Both the position numbers and the translations under genes were made by a program. Shown in pieces: positions 23,896 through 35,353 of a stretch of 64,000 nt of DNA; the stretch's first letter is position 1; each line of letters begins with the position of its first letter. Source of the stretch: Paragonimus westermani. Lineage: Eukaryota > Platyhelminthes > Trematoda > Plagiorchiida > Troglotrematidae. The notes beneath the pieces are model-generated. The model worked only from the letters and a program-made list of their open reading frames with translations, ran no database searches and was not told where the DNA came from. Where the stretch lies: positions 125,397 to 189,396 of the forward strand of contig QNGE01000910.1 in NCBI GenBank assembly GCA_008508345.1, written 5' to 3'.

Positions 23896-24037
23896 TCAAG
23901 CGGGTGAATAGGCTAAGGTAACAAAAAACGGAGATAAAGTGTGTGTAAATTGTAATCCTGGAAGAAACAATGTATTGCTAACACGTTCAGCTTTGTGATT
24001 TTCCACCCACCTTATAGAAAGAGGCTTAAGAACGTAT

Positions 24038-24090
24038 TTGTTTTTAGAAAAATGGCGCAGTGAACAAGTTCGTTTTCGGTTATTCATCAC
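24038..24090 (-). repeat. Inverted-repeat partner of 25195-25246
   Basis: On the minus strand GATGAATAACCGAAAACGAA is followed by a block ending CCATTTTTCT, matching the plus-strand sequence at 25195-25246 (GATGAACCGAAAACGAGC, then CCATTTTTCT). The two flank the second Penelope-like fragment in opposite orientation. Confidence 0.6.
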
Positions 24091-24880
24091 CAGGCCAATT
24101 ACATAACATTTGTATGGAAGAGGGTTGTTATGACAAAGCGAAAAATGCCAACCAAACAGATATCTTAGCCATTTTCAACTCGGCCAACACAAACGTAGCA
24201 TTTGCACTAGAAGCTGAACGTAACGATCAACTGTTTCCTGGACGTACTCGTTCAGCGACGTGCCGATGGATCGATTCAACGTAAAATCTATAGGAAAAAG
24301 ACCTGGAATGGACAGTATATCCATTTCAGCAGCTTTGCCCCTCTAAGGCAGAAGAGAAATCTCACAAACCGCATGACCAATAGAGCCATGAGAATATGTA
24401 CATGGGATACGGTCTCCGATGAATTAACGTTTCTACGCACACTGTTCCTACAAAATGGCTACCCAGAACGCTTTTTAGACAAGACTATGGAACGTCGCGA
24501 GAAACAAGATGACCCTGACGGAAAAGAAGATAGTATTTATTTCACTACCATTCGAAGGGGATACACTTGCCGAAACTATCACTAGGAGAATTAACACTGC
24601 TGTCAATAGAACATTCTATGCTGCCAACCTACGTGTTTGATTCACCTCTACTCCAGCCCTATGTTTACGGTTAAAGGATAAAGTGCCCGCTGCTGCGAAT
24701 TCCTTTTGTGTATACTCATTTACTTGTTCCTATGGCACTAGTCACGTGGGTCGCACGACCAAGCGCTGAACGTATGCGTGAGCATCATCCAGCCTGGATC
24801 AACAACAGAGTCACCAAGACAGGTACCAGCGCAATTGTTGCACACCTCATTGATACAAATCAACTGTCAACCTAACCTCC
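24060..24880 (+). pseudogene. Second Penelope-like fragment: RT 3' part plus GIY-YIG-like domain
   Basis: ILAIFNSANTNVAFALEAER and, after a frame change, FLDVL with RRADGSIQRKIYRKKTWNG give the post-catalytic FLDV and Y-R-K-x-T block. RQKRNLTNRMTNRAMRICT and DELTFLRTLFLQNGYPERFL follow. The end reads PALCLRLKDKVPAAANSFCV then YSFTCSYGTSHVGRTTKR, which fits a Y-x-F-x-C-x-C-G-x-x-Y-x-G-R-T-x-R nuclease-like motif (24.65-24.77 kb), followed after a frameshift by SERMREHHPAW. Cysteine and tyrosine substitutions and frameshifts show inactivation. It differs clearly from the element at 3.3-4.5 kb. Confidence 0.75.
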
Positions 24881-25194
24881 TCTTTTCGTCCGATTTACCG
24901 ATTCAACGGCATTCTCTCAAAAGCTGTCAGATGCCGAATTTCCGCCACGGCTGACGCGATCGAAATTGGACTGAATAATCCACCCTTATGCGCACAGAAG
25001 CGATTTAATCAGACGTTGAGGTTGCTATGGTCAACCACCCACGCCACGACCGGTCAAAACGCCATGGTTCCAGTTTCGTCAAAATGTTGTCCCCGTGTGT
25101 GCTTATGACCTGTCTGACCTCACTTGAAATTGCTACTTGTTTTTGTTCACTTTGCCCTGACAACGCTGTTCCACATAAATGTTATGTAATTAGT

Positions 25195-25246
25195 CAGATG
25201 AGGATGAACCGAAAACGAGCTTGTTCGTTACACCATTTTTCTGATG
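25195..25246 (+). repeat. Inverted-repeat partner of 24038-24090
   Basis: See partner entry. The pair is consistent with inverted terminal pieces typical of Penelope-like insertions. Confidence 0.6.
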
Positions 25247-25259
25247 ACTACGCTGGGGA

Positions 25260-25755
25260 TTTTTAATCGTATTTATTCCAGCAGAAAACTCGCGGTCTAT
25301 GACAGGACTCAACAACTGACGTGATTCATCTATAGAAGAATCGACACATGAAACGCAGACATAATTTCATACGGATTATAAAATTGATGGAGCCGGTGCG
25401 AAATGTAGCAAGGTAACCACTGACATCAGCGGTCTGTTACGAAAAACACACATGGGCAGGAAAACAAACATTAGGATAATACAATGGGTTATCCAAATAC
25501 TGAGAACAATCATGCGGCCATACAGATATCAGTAAGTGGGCGTGGGTGTACACACACGGTTGGCGGCATCCGATTCGGATTAGCCTGTCACAGTGACCTA
25601 GGCTAAAGGGCGTCTGCGCTTATCCATCATCGCAATTGGCTTGCGCCGCACCACGTATGGTTCCACCCACACACATATATCCAGTGTAAACCCGAAGGAG
25701 TAGGACGGGTAGGTGTGCCAGTGGGGCTTTTGTATCCAGCCGGCCGATGCTGGTT
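25260..25755. other. No gene recognised
   Basis: Nothing assignable between the Penelope fragment and the SINE. Confidence 0.35.
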
Positions 25756-25761
25756 ATTTTT

Positions 25762-25944
25762 AGATGAGACCCAACTGTGGAAAGTCAGGGCTTCGGCTGG
25801 ATTCGAAATGTGAAATTTCCAAGCTCCCGATGTGGCTTCGTAGCTCAGCTGGTAGAGCGCTTGCCGCTTTGAGGCATGCTGTGTCTGTCGCTGGTTCGAA
25901 TCCAGCCGAAGCTATGACTTTTCACAGTTGGGTCTCATAAATCT
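25762..25944 (+). repeat. tRNA-derived SINE forming a long inverted repeat
   Basis: The right half (25834-25944) is a tRNA-like head followed by a tail containing CACAGTTGGGTCTCATAAAT. The left arm (25762-25807) is the reverse complement of the right end (25895-25944), with a few mismatches and a short length difference. The whole can fold into a hairpin with the tRNA-like head in the loop. A degenerate relative of the tail is at 27.7 kb. Confidence 0.8.
25834..25913 (+). repeat. tRNA-like head of the SINE (pseudo-tRNA, Lys UUU-like)
   Basis: The acceptor stem is GGCTTCG/CGAAGCT (7 pairs, one G-U). The D-arm is GCTC...GAGC with an A box TAGCTCAGCTGGTAGAGC. The T-arm is GCTGG TTCGAAT CCAGC with a good B box. 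The anticodon arm is poor: TGCC/GGCA closes a loop GCTTTGA, giving TTT but with C instead of U at position 33 and a T-T mismatch in the stem. The variable region is long. These defects and the repeat context argue against a working tRNA, though pol III transcription is plausible. Confidence 0.7.
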
Positions 25945-26369
25945 GCCACACTAATTATTAGTAATACGATGCTAGTTAGCCAGTTGATTGGCTAATAAAG
26001 AGAGGGAACCCTTATCTCTCGGAAAGTAAACAGGCAGAGACTGCAATGATGAGATCTAAACTGAGAAGAAAGATTTGTGAAGTGTAATACATTGCAGTAT
26101 AGGAGTGCAGGTTTGTGCATCTCAGATAAGATAAAGATGAAAAACAAAATTCACATTGAATTACGAACAGCCAGACAGACCATTCATCATACAGTACACC
26201 AACAAGGCTGAGGAAATGGATGGGTAGGAGATGGCAGACACACAGGTTTCTGAAAAGAGGAGTAGACTAATTGTCAACGACCAGGCTGTTGGCCGATGCA
26301 GTCATTAACAGAAGCATAGTGGATATACTGATATGACCTATCTGGCCTGAGCCTAACGTACTCTTCGCC

Positions 26370-26959
26370 GACGGTGTACTATGAGTACGTTGGTGACCTA
26401 CTAATCCCAAACGGCCAGCGCATTCGCAGCCGCACACATCGCAACTTCGTATAGTCACGCCACCGTGATCTATGGCAACAATGGTTTCCTTGAGGACCGC
26501 GAGCTTCCGCTCTCGGCCGCTCAACAACTGCTCGTTGAACTTTCGGAGGCCCGTCTGGATCGTGTTTCTCCAGGCCGTCCGGTTCAACGCTAAGTCTTAC
26601 CAACACGTGGAATCAATATTACGACGTGAGAGACTTATCTGCAAAACATCCTGGTATCTCTGCTTTGGAGCACCAGGATTTCGCTTACTTGTTTTCACTT
26701 ATCCGTACAACAGCTGCTTCGGGATACGGTCACCGCTCATCCGACGGACGTGACCGAGCCAACGGAGCTGATTCAGAATCAGCATGGCTTCCATCCCATC
26801 CATGTCCGCTCGCCGCAGTACCTCAGTGTTCGGAACCATGTCCGACCACCGAGTACCCAAGATGCGCCTCAGAAATTGCACATGGGAGCGGCTCAAATAG
26901 CTCACGTTCCGTTGGTACAATGTCCATGTCTCACTGCCGTACGGAAGTATAGACAGCAC
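26370..26959 (-). pseudogene. 3' end of a non-LTR retrotransposon ORF with zinc-finger tail
   Basis: On the minus strand 26959-26699 is open: YGSETWTLYQRNVSYLSRSH, then FLRRILGTRWSDMVPNTEVL, RADMDGMEAMLILNQLRWLG and HVRRMSGDRIPKQLLYG. This is the post-RT block shared by a family of EN-RT elements (C-E-T-W, L-R-x-I-L-G-I-x-W, L-R-W-x-G-H-V-x-R-M). After a gap, 26587-26370 encodes AWRNTIQTGLRKFNEQ and a CxxC-H-H finger (CDVCGCECAGRLGLVGHQRT). The 260-bp intact frame and well-kept finger make it younger than most repeats here. 5' parts are absent. Confidence 0.8.
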
Positions 26960-27059
26960 TACTGAGCGGTAGACACAGCTTGATGGCCATTATCAAGCTA
27001 TGATTCTTCCAGACACGCCTTTCTTGGCGTCCGAAAGCAGCACTAACCTTCTCCACACG

Positions 27060-27130
27060 CGCTCTCTCTCTCTCACGCACACATGCACACAGTCAGCCAG
27101 ACGGAAGAACGTACACGGAGCCAACAACAC
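27060..27130. repeat. CT/CA-rich simple repeat
   Basis: Short runs of CT then CA dinucleotides with interruptions; a small related CA run occurs near 27240. Confidence 0.7.
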
Positions 27131-27659
27131 GCACGCACAAAGCCAACAGATCAGGAAAACTCACCCCCAATGTAACGTTCAGCGTTAGACACATACCGAC
27201 CAACCAACAGACGAAACATACGTGGAGGCAATGAGGCCATGCACACACACACACTACTTCCATTTTCTGTGGTAACTTTCTTTGAATATGAAGTATGTGA
27301 TCCAACCAGCAAGCCGGAGCCAACACAGGATCCTGTCAGCGAGATACAATTCGCGGGGGAGACAGATCGAAGCGGCGGTTTCAGTTCACAGTGGCTTTTA
27401 AGTCCACTGGATGGTTCGTTCAGGTATCGACCTATAAAACCCTGTAGTGATCGCGATCCCAACTCTAGCTAGCAATATGAAGCGCAAGTTTCGGGTTAAA
27501 GGTGGATAATAAAATGATTTTCTTTGGGAGGTACTAGTGTGAAGGGGCCGGACCTCGGCCAGATTCACACCAGTGACATCCACTACACGCCTTTCTTGGG
27601 AACTTACAAGCATGCTACATTACTATCAGTCATAAAACTGAAATACTCAATAGCAGAGT

Positions 27660-27785
27660 GGGCCGATTTCAGCTTCTGTTGGATAGTTTCGTAGCTCACT
27701 GAATGAAACACATACCGCGTAAAAGGTACGCTAGAAGGAATCTAGCAGAAGCCTGTACTTTTCACAGTTCAGCCTGCTAAACAAT
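27660..27785 (+). repeat. Degenerate copy of the tRNA-derived SINE
   Basis: GTTTCGTAGCTCACTGAATG matches the SINE head, a stretch around GAATCTAGCAGAAGCC matches its B-box and acceptor region, and TACTTTTCACAGTT matches its tail. It lacks the left inverted arm. Similarity is clear at both ends and weak in the middle. Confidence 0.6.
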
Positions 27786-27789
27786 TAAT

Positions 27790-29935
27790 TGAAAATTTAC
27801 CTCAGTAAAACAAGCAATGTTATGCCAGATTTCATTTATAATGAATAAACACACGAGCATCTAGTGTATGCAAGGTTGGAGCCTCACAGAGTAGAGTATG
27901 GTGGTCGGCACATACGATCGATGACAAACTGGTTGAATCAGCTCACTTTCGAAATTGGCTGTACGGATATGTAAAAAATACTATTAGCTAGTAATATCGT
28001 ACCTGTTTATGACGAAGCTTTGAAAAACCACTTTGAATGTTCGTAGGCTCTGTGTGGTCTCGTGCGGGGAGCGGTGGGTGATGGTTCATAGGCATAGCAG
28101 GTTGACTCAGCACATTGAAGCAGGACAAACCAACCTTATTTCGCAAGTCGAGGAAGTGGGCAGGATTGCGTCGTTGACCAGAGAGTGAGGAGTTGGACGA
28201 GGATGAATCTTCATCGGAGATAACGATAACGTCGGTGTCTGCCGAATCGCACAGATTATTGCTCGAGTTTGGTCGCGAAAGGGTCGGGACACGACCAAGA
28301 AGTGAACCTCGCTAGAAATGGAGAAAGAGAACAAACAAATCACCGTGGGGCAGTTGAGATCTACCTGATGAATCGAAACAACCATACTCAAGAATTCTGT
28401 TCGCTTGGGGAGGGGGGGGACAGATTAAAAATAATCGAGTTTACCCGACGAAGTGATGACACTGTCGGCACGCCGAGGAATCAGTGCTGGTGCCTTGGGT
28501 ACAAGACTACGGCCGTTATACGACACGCTTTTTTTCATTACTCTACGTCGTGGCACTATGCCCAAGTGTGTCGCGTCATGTAGCAAGCATATATATATGT
28601 AAATATAAAAATATACATATATATATATGCGCTCAACTGGTAGAATGTGGCGTAAATGTGTATTTACAATTCGATGCAGAAAATAGATACACCTTATCAG
28701 GCTTCGACACAGGAACAGTAACTAATGATTCATAGTCGACGCCTTTGGGACATTCAAACCAGAAGTATGGCTTCACTGAGTGAATGACACTTTCTGTTTT
28801 GCAACAAACCCGGACAAACTAGTTCCACAGCAGTTCAAATGCATCAAAACCGGAAAGGACCGACTCACGGAGAGAGAGAGAGAGGAAAAAAGTGAATGCC
28901 TAGCTTTTCTCAATGTGCCGATCTTAAAAAGGCTCCATAAAATGATGAAAACAATGGTCAGCCGTGAACCGAAAACTGGCACCAATCCAAAGTTCAGTAG
29001 CAGTCACCCAGACTGTCGCTTCAAAAGTAGCGTGCATATATTGATCCGGCGCACAAACCCCAACTGTAAGTCGTATGAATTTGGGAAAAAGGAACGGAAA
29101 CACTTGTTTCATTCGTGGGGAAATTCATCTACACGTCCAACAACGGAGCCTAACTGAAGTGTCACAATACACTGTTTACAGTTCAGAATGCGTCTGGTTT
29201 CATTGTCGTATACATGCAAATACACTCAACCTCCGTATATACTACACCGTTCAAAATGTCCCCACATTCCCATTGCACCCATCATATCCTATGCAGTTAT
29301 TTGCATTTCGTAGGTACAGTACCTTAAAAAGTAGCGCATTGTAACATGTTCCCACTGCTGCCTTTGACACGTGTACGGACTCGCTGCGCTGCAAACGTTG
29401 CGATGATTAGCACCTGTCTGTCTGTCGAGATGTGACCTAATATTCTCCACTCAAATGTTTGACGCAATTCGCCACCGCCTCACGTGGGGTAATTGGTTGT
29501 TCCTTGATTTACTGCAAGGTGGGGCACGTCGTTTACGTCACTCGTCTGAGTGAGACGGAGAATATTTGTCACGACAGCACTGTGTATTAGTGCAATCGAG
29601 GACCACAACTAAGTTCGCACCCAGAAGAGGCGGGCGTCCACATAGCCCGAATTGCCTTCACTGAAATGAGAGCATCGAGTCAGCCAACATGGGGAACAAC
29701 TTTTACTGTATACCTAATCCTACCGCGATCAGCTGGTGAATCGATACTAGTCTCACCGAAAGCATGTTGCATCTTTACTTTCGTTGATTTTGATCACTAT
29801 TGTGGGTAGCTAACAGAAACAAGTTAGGGGCTGGTCGTTTCAAATCTTGAACGATGGAATTGGAAGACACGAATAAGACCGAACTGGATTTTTTGAATTA
29901 ATGGAGTCTAGGCTTACGAAAAATTTGTATGGAAT
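27790..29935. other. No gene recognised; simple AT and GA repeats
   Basis: An (AT)n-rich tract lies at about 28588-28628 and an AGAGAG run near 28872. Open frames such as 28780-29157 show no domain I can name. Confidence 0.4.
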
Positions 29936-29942
29936 TTAACGG

Positions 29943-30251
29943 GTGACATTCAGAGAAAAGGTAACCTTGTATGCTACTGGTGCAAAGGGTGAAGGATGGG
30001 TTTATCAAGATTCTTTAAGAAGGAGCCGACAAATCGTTCGCAAACATGTTACCACACAGGATCTAGAGGGAAACGTTGATTCCATTGCCCGTGAAAACCC
30101 CTCGGGCTCGATGAGCAAGCAATTCCAACAATTTGTGATCAGTCGAGGTCCGGTTCAGCAGATGCTAAAAGATCTGAGATTCCATTCGCTCAGGTTTCAT
30201 TATGGAGTTACACTTAGAGAAAATGACCAGGAAAAATGTTCAAAGTATTGA
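29943..30251 (+). pseudogene. Possible transposase DNA-binding-region remnant (Tc1/mariner/IS630-like)
   Basis: The frame includes RQIVRKHVTTQDLEGNVDSI, then GSMSKQFQQFVISRGPVQQM and LKDLRFHSLRFHYGVTLREN with D-Q-E-K-C. The pattern S-M-x-x-L-x-x-x-x-x-I-S-x-x-x-V-x-x-I-L-K-x-L-x-x-x-x-Y-R followed by N-D-x-x-K-R-x-x-F-C is typical of the helix-turn-helix linker in mariner/IS630-type transposases. No DDE region follows within 700 bp. Confidence 0.45.
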
Positions 30252-30254
30252 TTT

Positions 30255-31340
30255 AGTGAGAATGATCACATTGTGCCAGTCGTGAGTAGTTTTTCAATGT
30301 GTGGAGGTTGGTGGACACAAATTCGAGCACTTACTGTGATTGTGGATAAGTTAATCTCACGAGAATATGTGGCACATTTACTCGGGCGACGCTAGTTGAT
30401 TAGTAAGGCTATCAGCTCCACACGGTTGATTCATATTGTTCCATAGTGTTAAAATTATGCGTATGCATGCTTGTACTAGGATACATGTGTTGGGTAACAA
30501 TGAAAGGATTGCGATTCCTCACTGTTCGGAAAAACGTTGCCCGATCAATTGCATTTAATCTCGGAAACTGAATACCGAAGTGAATAAAAGAGGACTGACA
30601 AAAGGAAGACATTATGTTATGTAACTATTTTCTTGTATCTAAATTTCAAACTGTCCTGCAACCGCGAATGCTGCTGCAGCGTATAGTAAAACATCACTAT
30701 GGTTGCTAGAGTTTACCATTGGGCCTTGAACAGGGTTCGCCAAAAGAGTAAACGACCAAAGGCAGTCTATTTAATTCGCAATGTTTTTTCGAAACCGTTG
30801 AAAGGACTCAAAACCCATTGTTCGATCAGGTGCATTCTACACTGCTCGCCATCAGGCTTACTGAATTCACTAGAATCGGAAGTGGTGAGACTTTTTGTCG
30901 TACTAAACTGCTTCATTCACCATACCGTATTTTTCGATAATTAACGTCTGTTGCATTCTCAGTGAAGATGTTCTGAGATGTTTAGCCTGGCGGAGGTTGG
31001 TGACACATGCACCACTGACCCAAACGTCGCTAGTGTTGTCCTGGTGATTGTTTGCATGTTCCGGTTACAAAGGAACATTCGGTGCTAACGGCACAGGCTT
31101 AGATCACATGGTCCAATATAAGTAAGATTTATCACGATCACATGGTACGTAAGCTCTGATTAATGATATTATGAGCTGAAACTGTCCTCCCATGCCAATG
31201 AAGTGACGGTTGATTACTTCGCCACGAGCACCATCGACATCAACAGACGAATGGACAAGTGCTAGGTAAGTGGGGGGAAAATGTTACAATTGCTCTAGGA
31301 ATAAAGTTCAGTAGTTGTGATAGCGCTTCACCACGAAAAA
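30255..31340. other. No gene recognised
   Basis: A short plus-strand stretch near 31.2 kb (EVTVDYFATSTIDINRRMDK then stop) sits before a GTAAGT, but it has no partner and I do not call it. Confidence 0.3.
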
Positions 31341-31345
31341 TTTGA

Positions 31346-32690
31346 ATGAAAAATATATTACCTGTGAGCGATCCCCCTAATATTCAATACCAAATGGTCA
31401 GTTATAGCGCTCTAGATGACCATCCGTCAAAAAAAGAAATGCCATTGCGACTTAAGTTACTACAGCGTAACAAGGCGCTTGAGCTAGAGGAGAGGCTGAA
31501 ATCGGAACCGACAAAAACTCTTCTATACGATTGGGAAAATTGAAGAGGCATCTCACGATTGATGCTTATCTCGTTGGCAAAAAGGGTGCCCCACACCTAT
31601 AATGACAACCACAGAGGCATCAGTCTAGTGTCTGTTGCGTCCAAGTCACCGTCTGGCCTCGTTCTACGTTGGCTCATTGAGCCCAGGCAAAGTCAGATAC
31701 GTGAAGAACAGACAGGATTCCGGTACAATTCGGCCCTGCGTTTGTTGATCACGCTCCGATTGCCATGGATCTTGGAGCATCGGCACTCCGATAGGCAACC
31801 GACAGTGGTGGTCATTTCAGACCTGGAGGCTGCTTTCGACTCAGTTGCCCGTAACGCTCTCATGAACTGCCTTTTTCACAAGGGAGCACTAGGGAAATAT
31901 ATGGATCCACCGAGAGATCAGTGTACGCTCACTCTGCAATCAGGGTGAGGGATTATGGACAACTGTCTCACTTGTTCACCACTGCTAGTGGTGTTCATCG
32001 AAGGTGTCTGATCTCGCCCTCCATGTTCAATTTTGTCGTGGACGACATTCTGTAAGGTGTGCTTGAAGAACTCAATGAGCGTGGTGTTGAGGTTCTTCCT
32101 GGCGGTAGGTTGACCGACATAGAGTGTACAGAACGCCATCGTCCTACTTAGCCCCTCTGCAGAAGACATGCAGAGCATTGTGAACAAGGTGAATGACCAG
32201 AGTGGTTTGTGTAGAATGCACCCCACACCTTCAAAGTACAAAGTGCTCCCCCTCAAAACTGGTACATTCTCACTTCCACTTTCTTTACTGCAGGTAATCC
32301 ACTTGAGACTGTGTCATATACCTGGGTAGCACTGTCTATTCAGCTTGTAATGTTGGTGATGAGATATCAGCGAGGGTGGATGTGTTTGCCGACCTGCGTC
32401 ATGTTTGACGTCGAAAAGACGTTCGTTCATCACAGAAAGGGGGTTTATAATGCTTGTGTACGTTCTGTTTCGCTCCATGGTTTGGAAGCGTGACGTGTTC
32501 ATGTCAAGGATATCAACCGACTTGGTATGTTTGGCCATTGCTTTTTCGAGTGATCAAGAGTGTCGTTCACTGGCGCGTATTCCGGAACGTTCACGATGCG
32601 TGATTAGCTGGTCTATTGATCGCGTTGAACAGGCTATGATGACTGGGTCACGTGTTCCGCATGTCAACTGACCGTTTGCCGTATTGAGAA
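31346..32690 (+). pseudogene. 5'-truncated RTE-like non-LTR retrotransposon (RT to C-terminus)
   Basis: The linker ends LLQRNKALELEERLKSE. RT follows: NDNHRGISLVSVASK (31.60 kb), EEQTGFRYNSALRLLITLR (31.71 kb) and VVVISDLEAAFDSVARNAL (31.81 kb; motif A with D-L-x-x-A-F-D). Then, in changing frames, come a VDDI segment (32.04 kb), a motif C region and GNPLETVSYTWV (32.3 kb). The tail includes LGHVFRMSTDRLPY (about 32.65 kb). Frameshifts occur in the second half. Most of it is nearly identical, inverted, to 44.66-45.65 kb. It lies just downstream of the last claspin-like exon found. Confidence 0.85.
31529..32525. repeat. Near-identical inverted repeat, arm A
   Basis: Reverse complement of 44656-45654. 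From 31529 to about 32432 I find no difference (two encoded frames of 129 and 112 codons are identical). The last 90 bp carry a few substitutions and a 2-bp length change. Both flanks drop sharply in similarity although both belong to the same element family. Confidence 0.95.
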
Positions 32691-32925
32691 CTAGATTCTG
32701 AGAGCAAAAACAATTGGGTGGAATCACGTGGTGATCGGTTGACAGGAGAAGACTCCACTGTGGGAAAATTGAACATAAAAAAGAGTAGCAAACCTTGCTG
32801 ATTTTGAGCCTGTTCTCCGGAGCGGGGACCGCGGGGGTGAGAAAGGCGTGCACACTGTTAGGTCTGTGCAACCCGGTCGTCAAGGTGCCAGGATTGATTA
32901 CCGCGGGCGCATTCGTTTGTTTTAC

Positions 32926-32975
32926 CTGAAGATAGTTGGTTAGCGTATGGGACTTGATGGGAGCAAATGGTTTCT
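32926..32975 (-). CDS. CLSPN: Claspin-like gene, exon candidate 16 (last found)
   Basis: A TTTCCAG acceptor and CAG/GTAAAA donor bound 50 bp reading, after the shared codon, KPFAPIKSHTLTNYLQ. Phase fits the preceding exon. The end H-T-L-T-N-Y-L loosely recalls the short C-terminal R-S-I-F-K-Y-L of vertebrate claspin, but this is weak. The frame also stays open past the donor (VKQTNAPAVINPG...), so the exon could be longer. No stop codon or terminal exon was settled; the truncated retroelement begins within 250 bp. Confidence 0.5.
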
Positions 32976-33059
32976 CTGGAAACAAGCGTGAAAAATAATG
33001 ATGAAACCTAAATTCTTCAGATGTCGTCTGAGTTATAGCGAGAATGAAACCAAACTAAC

Positions 33060-33147
33060 CGATTGTCTTCTTGTTGACAGGTACAACGACAATTTGAGTT
33101 TCCTGAATCTTCGCCTTCAAAACAGCTTGACGTCCGAGTGATAGAAC
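33060..33147 (-). CDS. CLSPN: Claspin-like gene, exon candidate 15
   Basis: 88 bp between a CCCCTAG acceptor and a G/GTTAGT donor, encoding VLSLGRQAVLKAKIQETQIV then VVPVNKKTI. It begins in phase 0, as the previous exon ends, and passes one base to the next exon. The sequence is not itself diagnostic. Confidence 0.55.
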
Positions 33148-33149
33148 CT

Positions 33150-35350
33150 AGGGGATAAGTTAGGAAATAGACGAAGATTAACACTCTCGTTGATTACGTG
33201 CCAATGTCTCATTACATTTTTACACAACTACTCGTGGAGCTGCAGCGTAAGCTCTGAAGGGAGGATAAATAGGCAAAAAACTGTTCATGCCGAAGGGCAT
33301 GTATCAAAAAGACTGGAAATACGAATACAAACGCCAGTAATGAAGACTAACGAACAACACTCAGCGTAATCAATAGCGAAGAACAATACCTAAAGGTCAA
33401 AGGTTATGACGCACTAGTTTTGGCTAATCGTAACAACCGGAAACGCACCTTTCAATATACTGAGACTTTGGCTATCATTAGACGAGATAACGCCCTTGCG
33501 CGTTCACAATCAAGTTGTTCCGATGCCGCAATCACTTTACCCAGTATTTCCAGGACTTTTTCCTATCCGTGTCTACCCGTCCGGCTTGTAAAATCATGAA
33601 TTCAGCTCTGTAAGGCTTTCTCTCCACATTTAAAATGAGCAACATATCCATGTGCAATCAGGGCATACGAAACGTAAACCCCATGACCTACGTCTTCCCA
33701 ATGAATTGCTGAATGTGACCATGACCGATTGAGATCTGGTACTTCATTACTGATAAAGGAGTAGAAAAAATGGAATAGTGTGATCAAGTTAGACAGAGAT
33801 ATGATGCAAAGTACCTGTCCGATACTCTTCACATAGAGAATATAACAGCTTGGTTTCTAGATCTGATAACCGGGCTGGCGATCATGGCCGAACGACAAGC
33901 AACACTAAACAGTCAGTGTTACTTGAAACACTGAGTTCCCTTTATCCAGTTCATCATGACAGTAAGAAGACACTGCGAGATATAAGCATTTCGTTTATTT
34001 TAATCAGTCGGTTACATAAAACAGTCGGTTATACAGGTTAAGCGCTGATCACATCCAGACAAAGATTCGCGAAGAACCGGGTCCAAACACATGACTGTGA
34101 GTTTGGTGGTCAGCGTTCGTACAACAGCCTCTCCCTCACTAACCAGTTACACTATTTGAATAGAAGACTGAGGATGATTTTCTTCGACTGCTTTTTACGA
34201 AGAAATCTGATCAATCCCAACCAAAGACGTGATAGTTCTGTTGCTGTTGCTGTGGGATGCAGTGAGTCAAACATGTATTGTTCAAGTGCAGTTAGGTATT
34301 TCAAGTGACAACATGAAATTGCCTGTTCTTAACTGAATCCTGGCATAAAAAGCAACGTACAATCGAAGAGTATGCCTCACGCACACAACCCAAACATGAC
34401 ACCCTCAACTGCCGACGAAGGAACCACAAACGGACTCGGCAAACAGCGAACCTATCGGGGATACACGACAAAGAGAACGGTGGTAATCAATAGCCACTCA
34501 ATCAAGTACTTTGTGATGAGTACACATTAAGCGGTTTCGGACCATACACTGACATTTTAGTTGCCGAATCCACATACCAGTCAAAGAAATCCAGTTTTTC
34601 TTAGACAATCGGACGTTTAACGACAAATAAGCCGTCGTTGATAAGGGGGCAAGCTACAGAACTCCACTTACAATTGCACACAACTCCATCTTCATACAGA
34701 TCTTTCAGCTAGCCTGTTTCGAAAAGAAGTGTTAAACGCAAAGATTGCTATCGCTAAAGCTCATCGACAATCCATATCTTTGTTGCGCACTTCAGTCGAC
34801 GTTCTCATGAGGCATTCGCGTTGGTTGCTGCCTAACGGACTCCATATCGTATACCATTGAACTATTCTATCTGAAAATCAGCCAGTTCTGATTAGGAGGA
34901 GTGTTCAATAACCCCAATAATGCTCATCGTTTTCAACGTCGTTGATGAGTACAATTCTGTTCACGGGACTACCAGCTAGAGTTAACAGGACAGATACTGG
35001 GCCTACTCTGGAGACAACCTAGCAACGTGTGTATTGTTTACAGGCGACTATGGAAGACAGTTTGGAAAGGAAATTTCAGCCACGCCCCATATAATCTCAA
35101 CAGAGTAGTCAACAGGGTATGCTTGCTTCAAAAGTGTGGCAATCGAAGTTCTGAAGCCGCTTCAGACGCTACTGACGAGCTTCAACGACAGCGAAAGTGG
35201 CGTCCAAGGTGAACTAGCCGAAAGGTTTGAAGGGTATGAATACCCCGATTAATGGTAAATGATGTTCACCTTGTTACACATTCGTAAAGTGATACCTAAA
35301 GTTAGATAAAACAAAACAGTGAGTAGATTTTCTTTCGAAACCAGGTTTCC
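33150..35350 (-). other. Putative intron of the claspin-like gene
   Basis: No repeat or gene I can name. Short frames at 33602-33832 (minus) and 35027-35212 (plus) are unsupported. Confidence 0.4.
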
Positions 35351-35353
35351 TAC

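Noticed and set aside
25834..25913. Functional tRNA-Lys gene
   Set aside because: Bad anticodon stem, C at position 33, long variable region, and it is embedded in a repeated SINE structure.
28588..28628. AT-rich tract as an origin or promoter
   Set aside because: A simple dinucleotide repeat with nothing functional beside it.
32554..32925. Continuation of the last claspin-like exon to a stop at 32554
   Set aside because: The distal part is antisense to retrotransposon sequence and a good donor lies at 32925, so readthrough is unlikely, although an intermediate donor remains possible.
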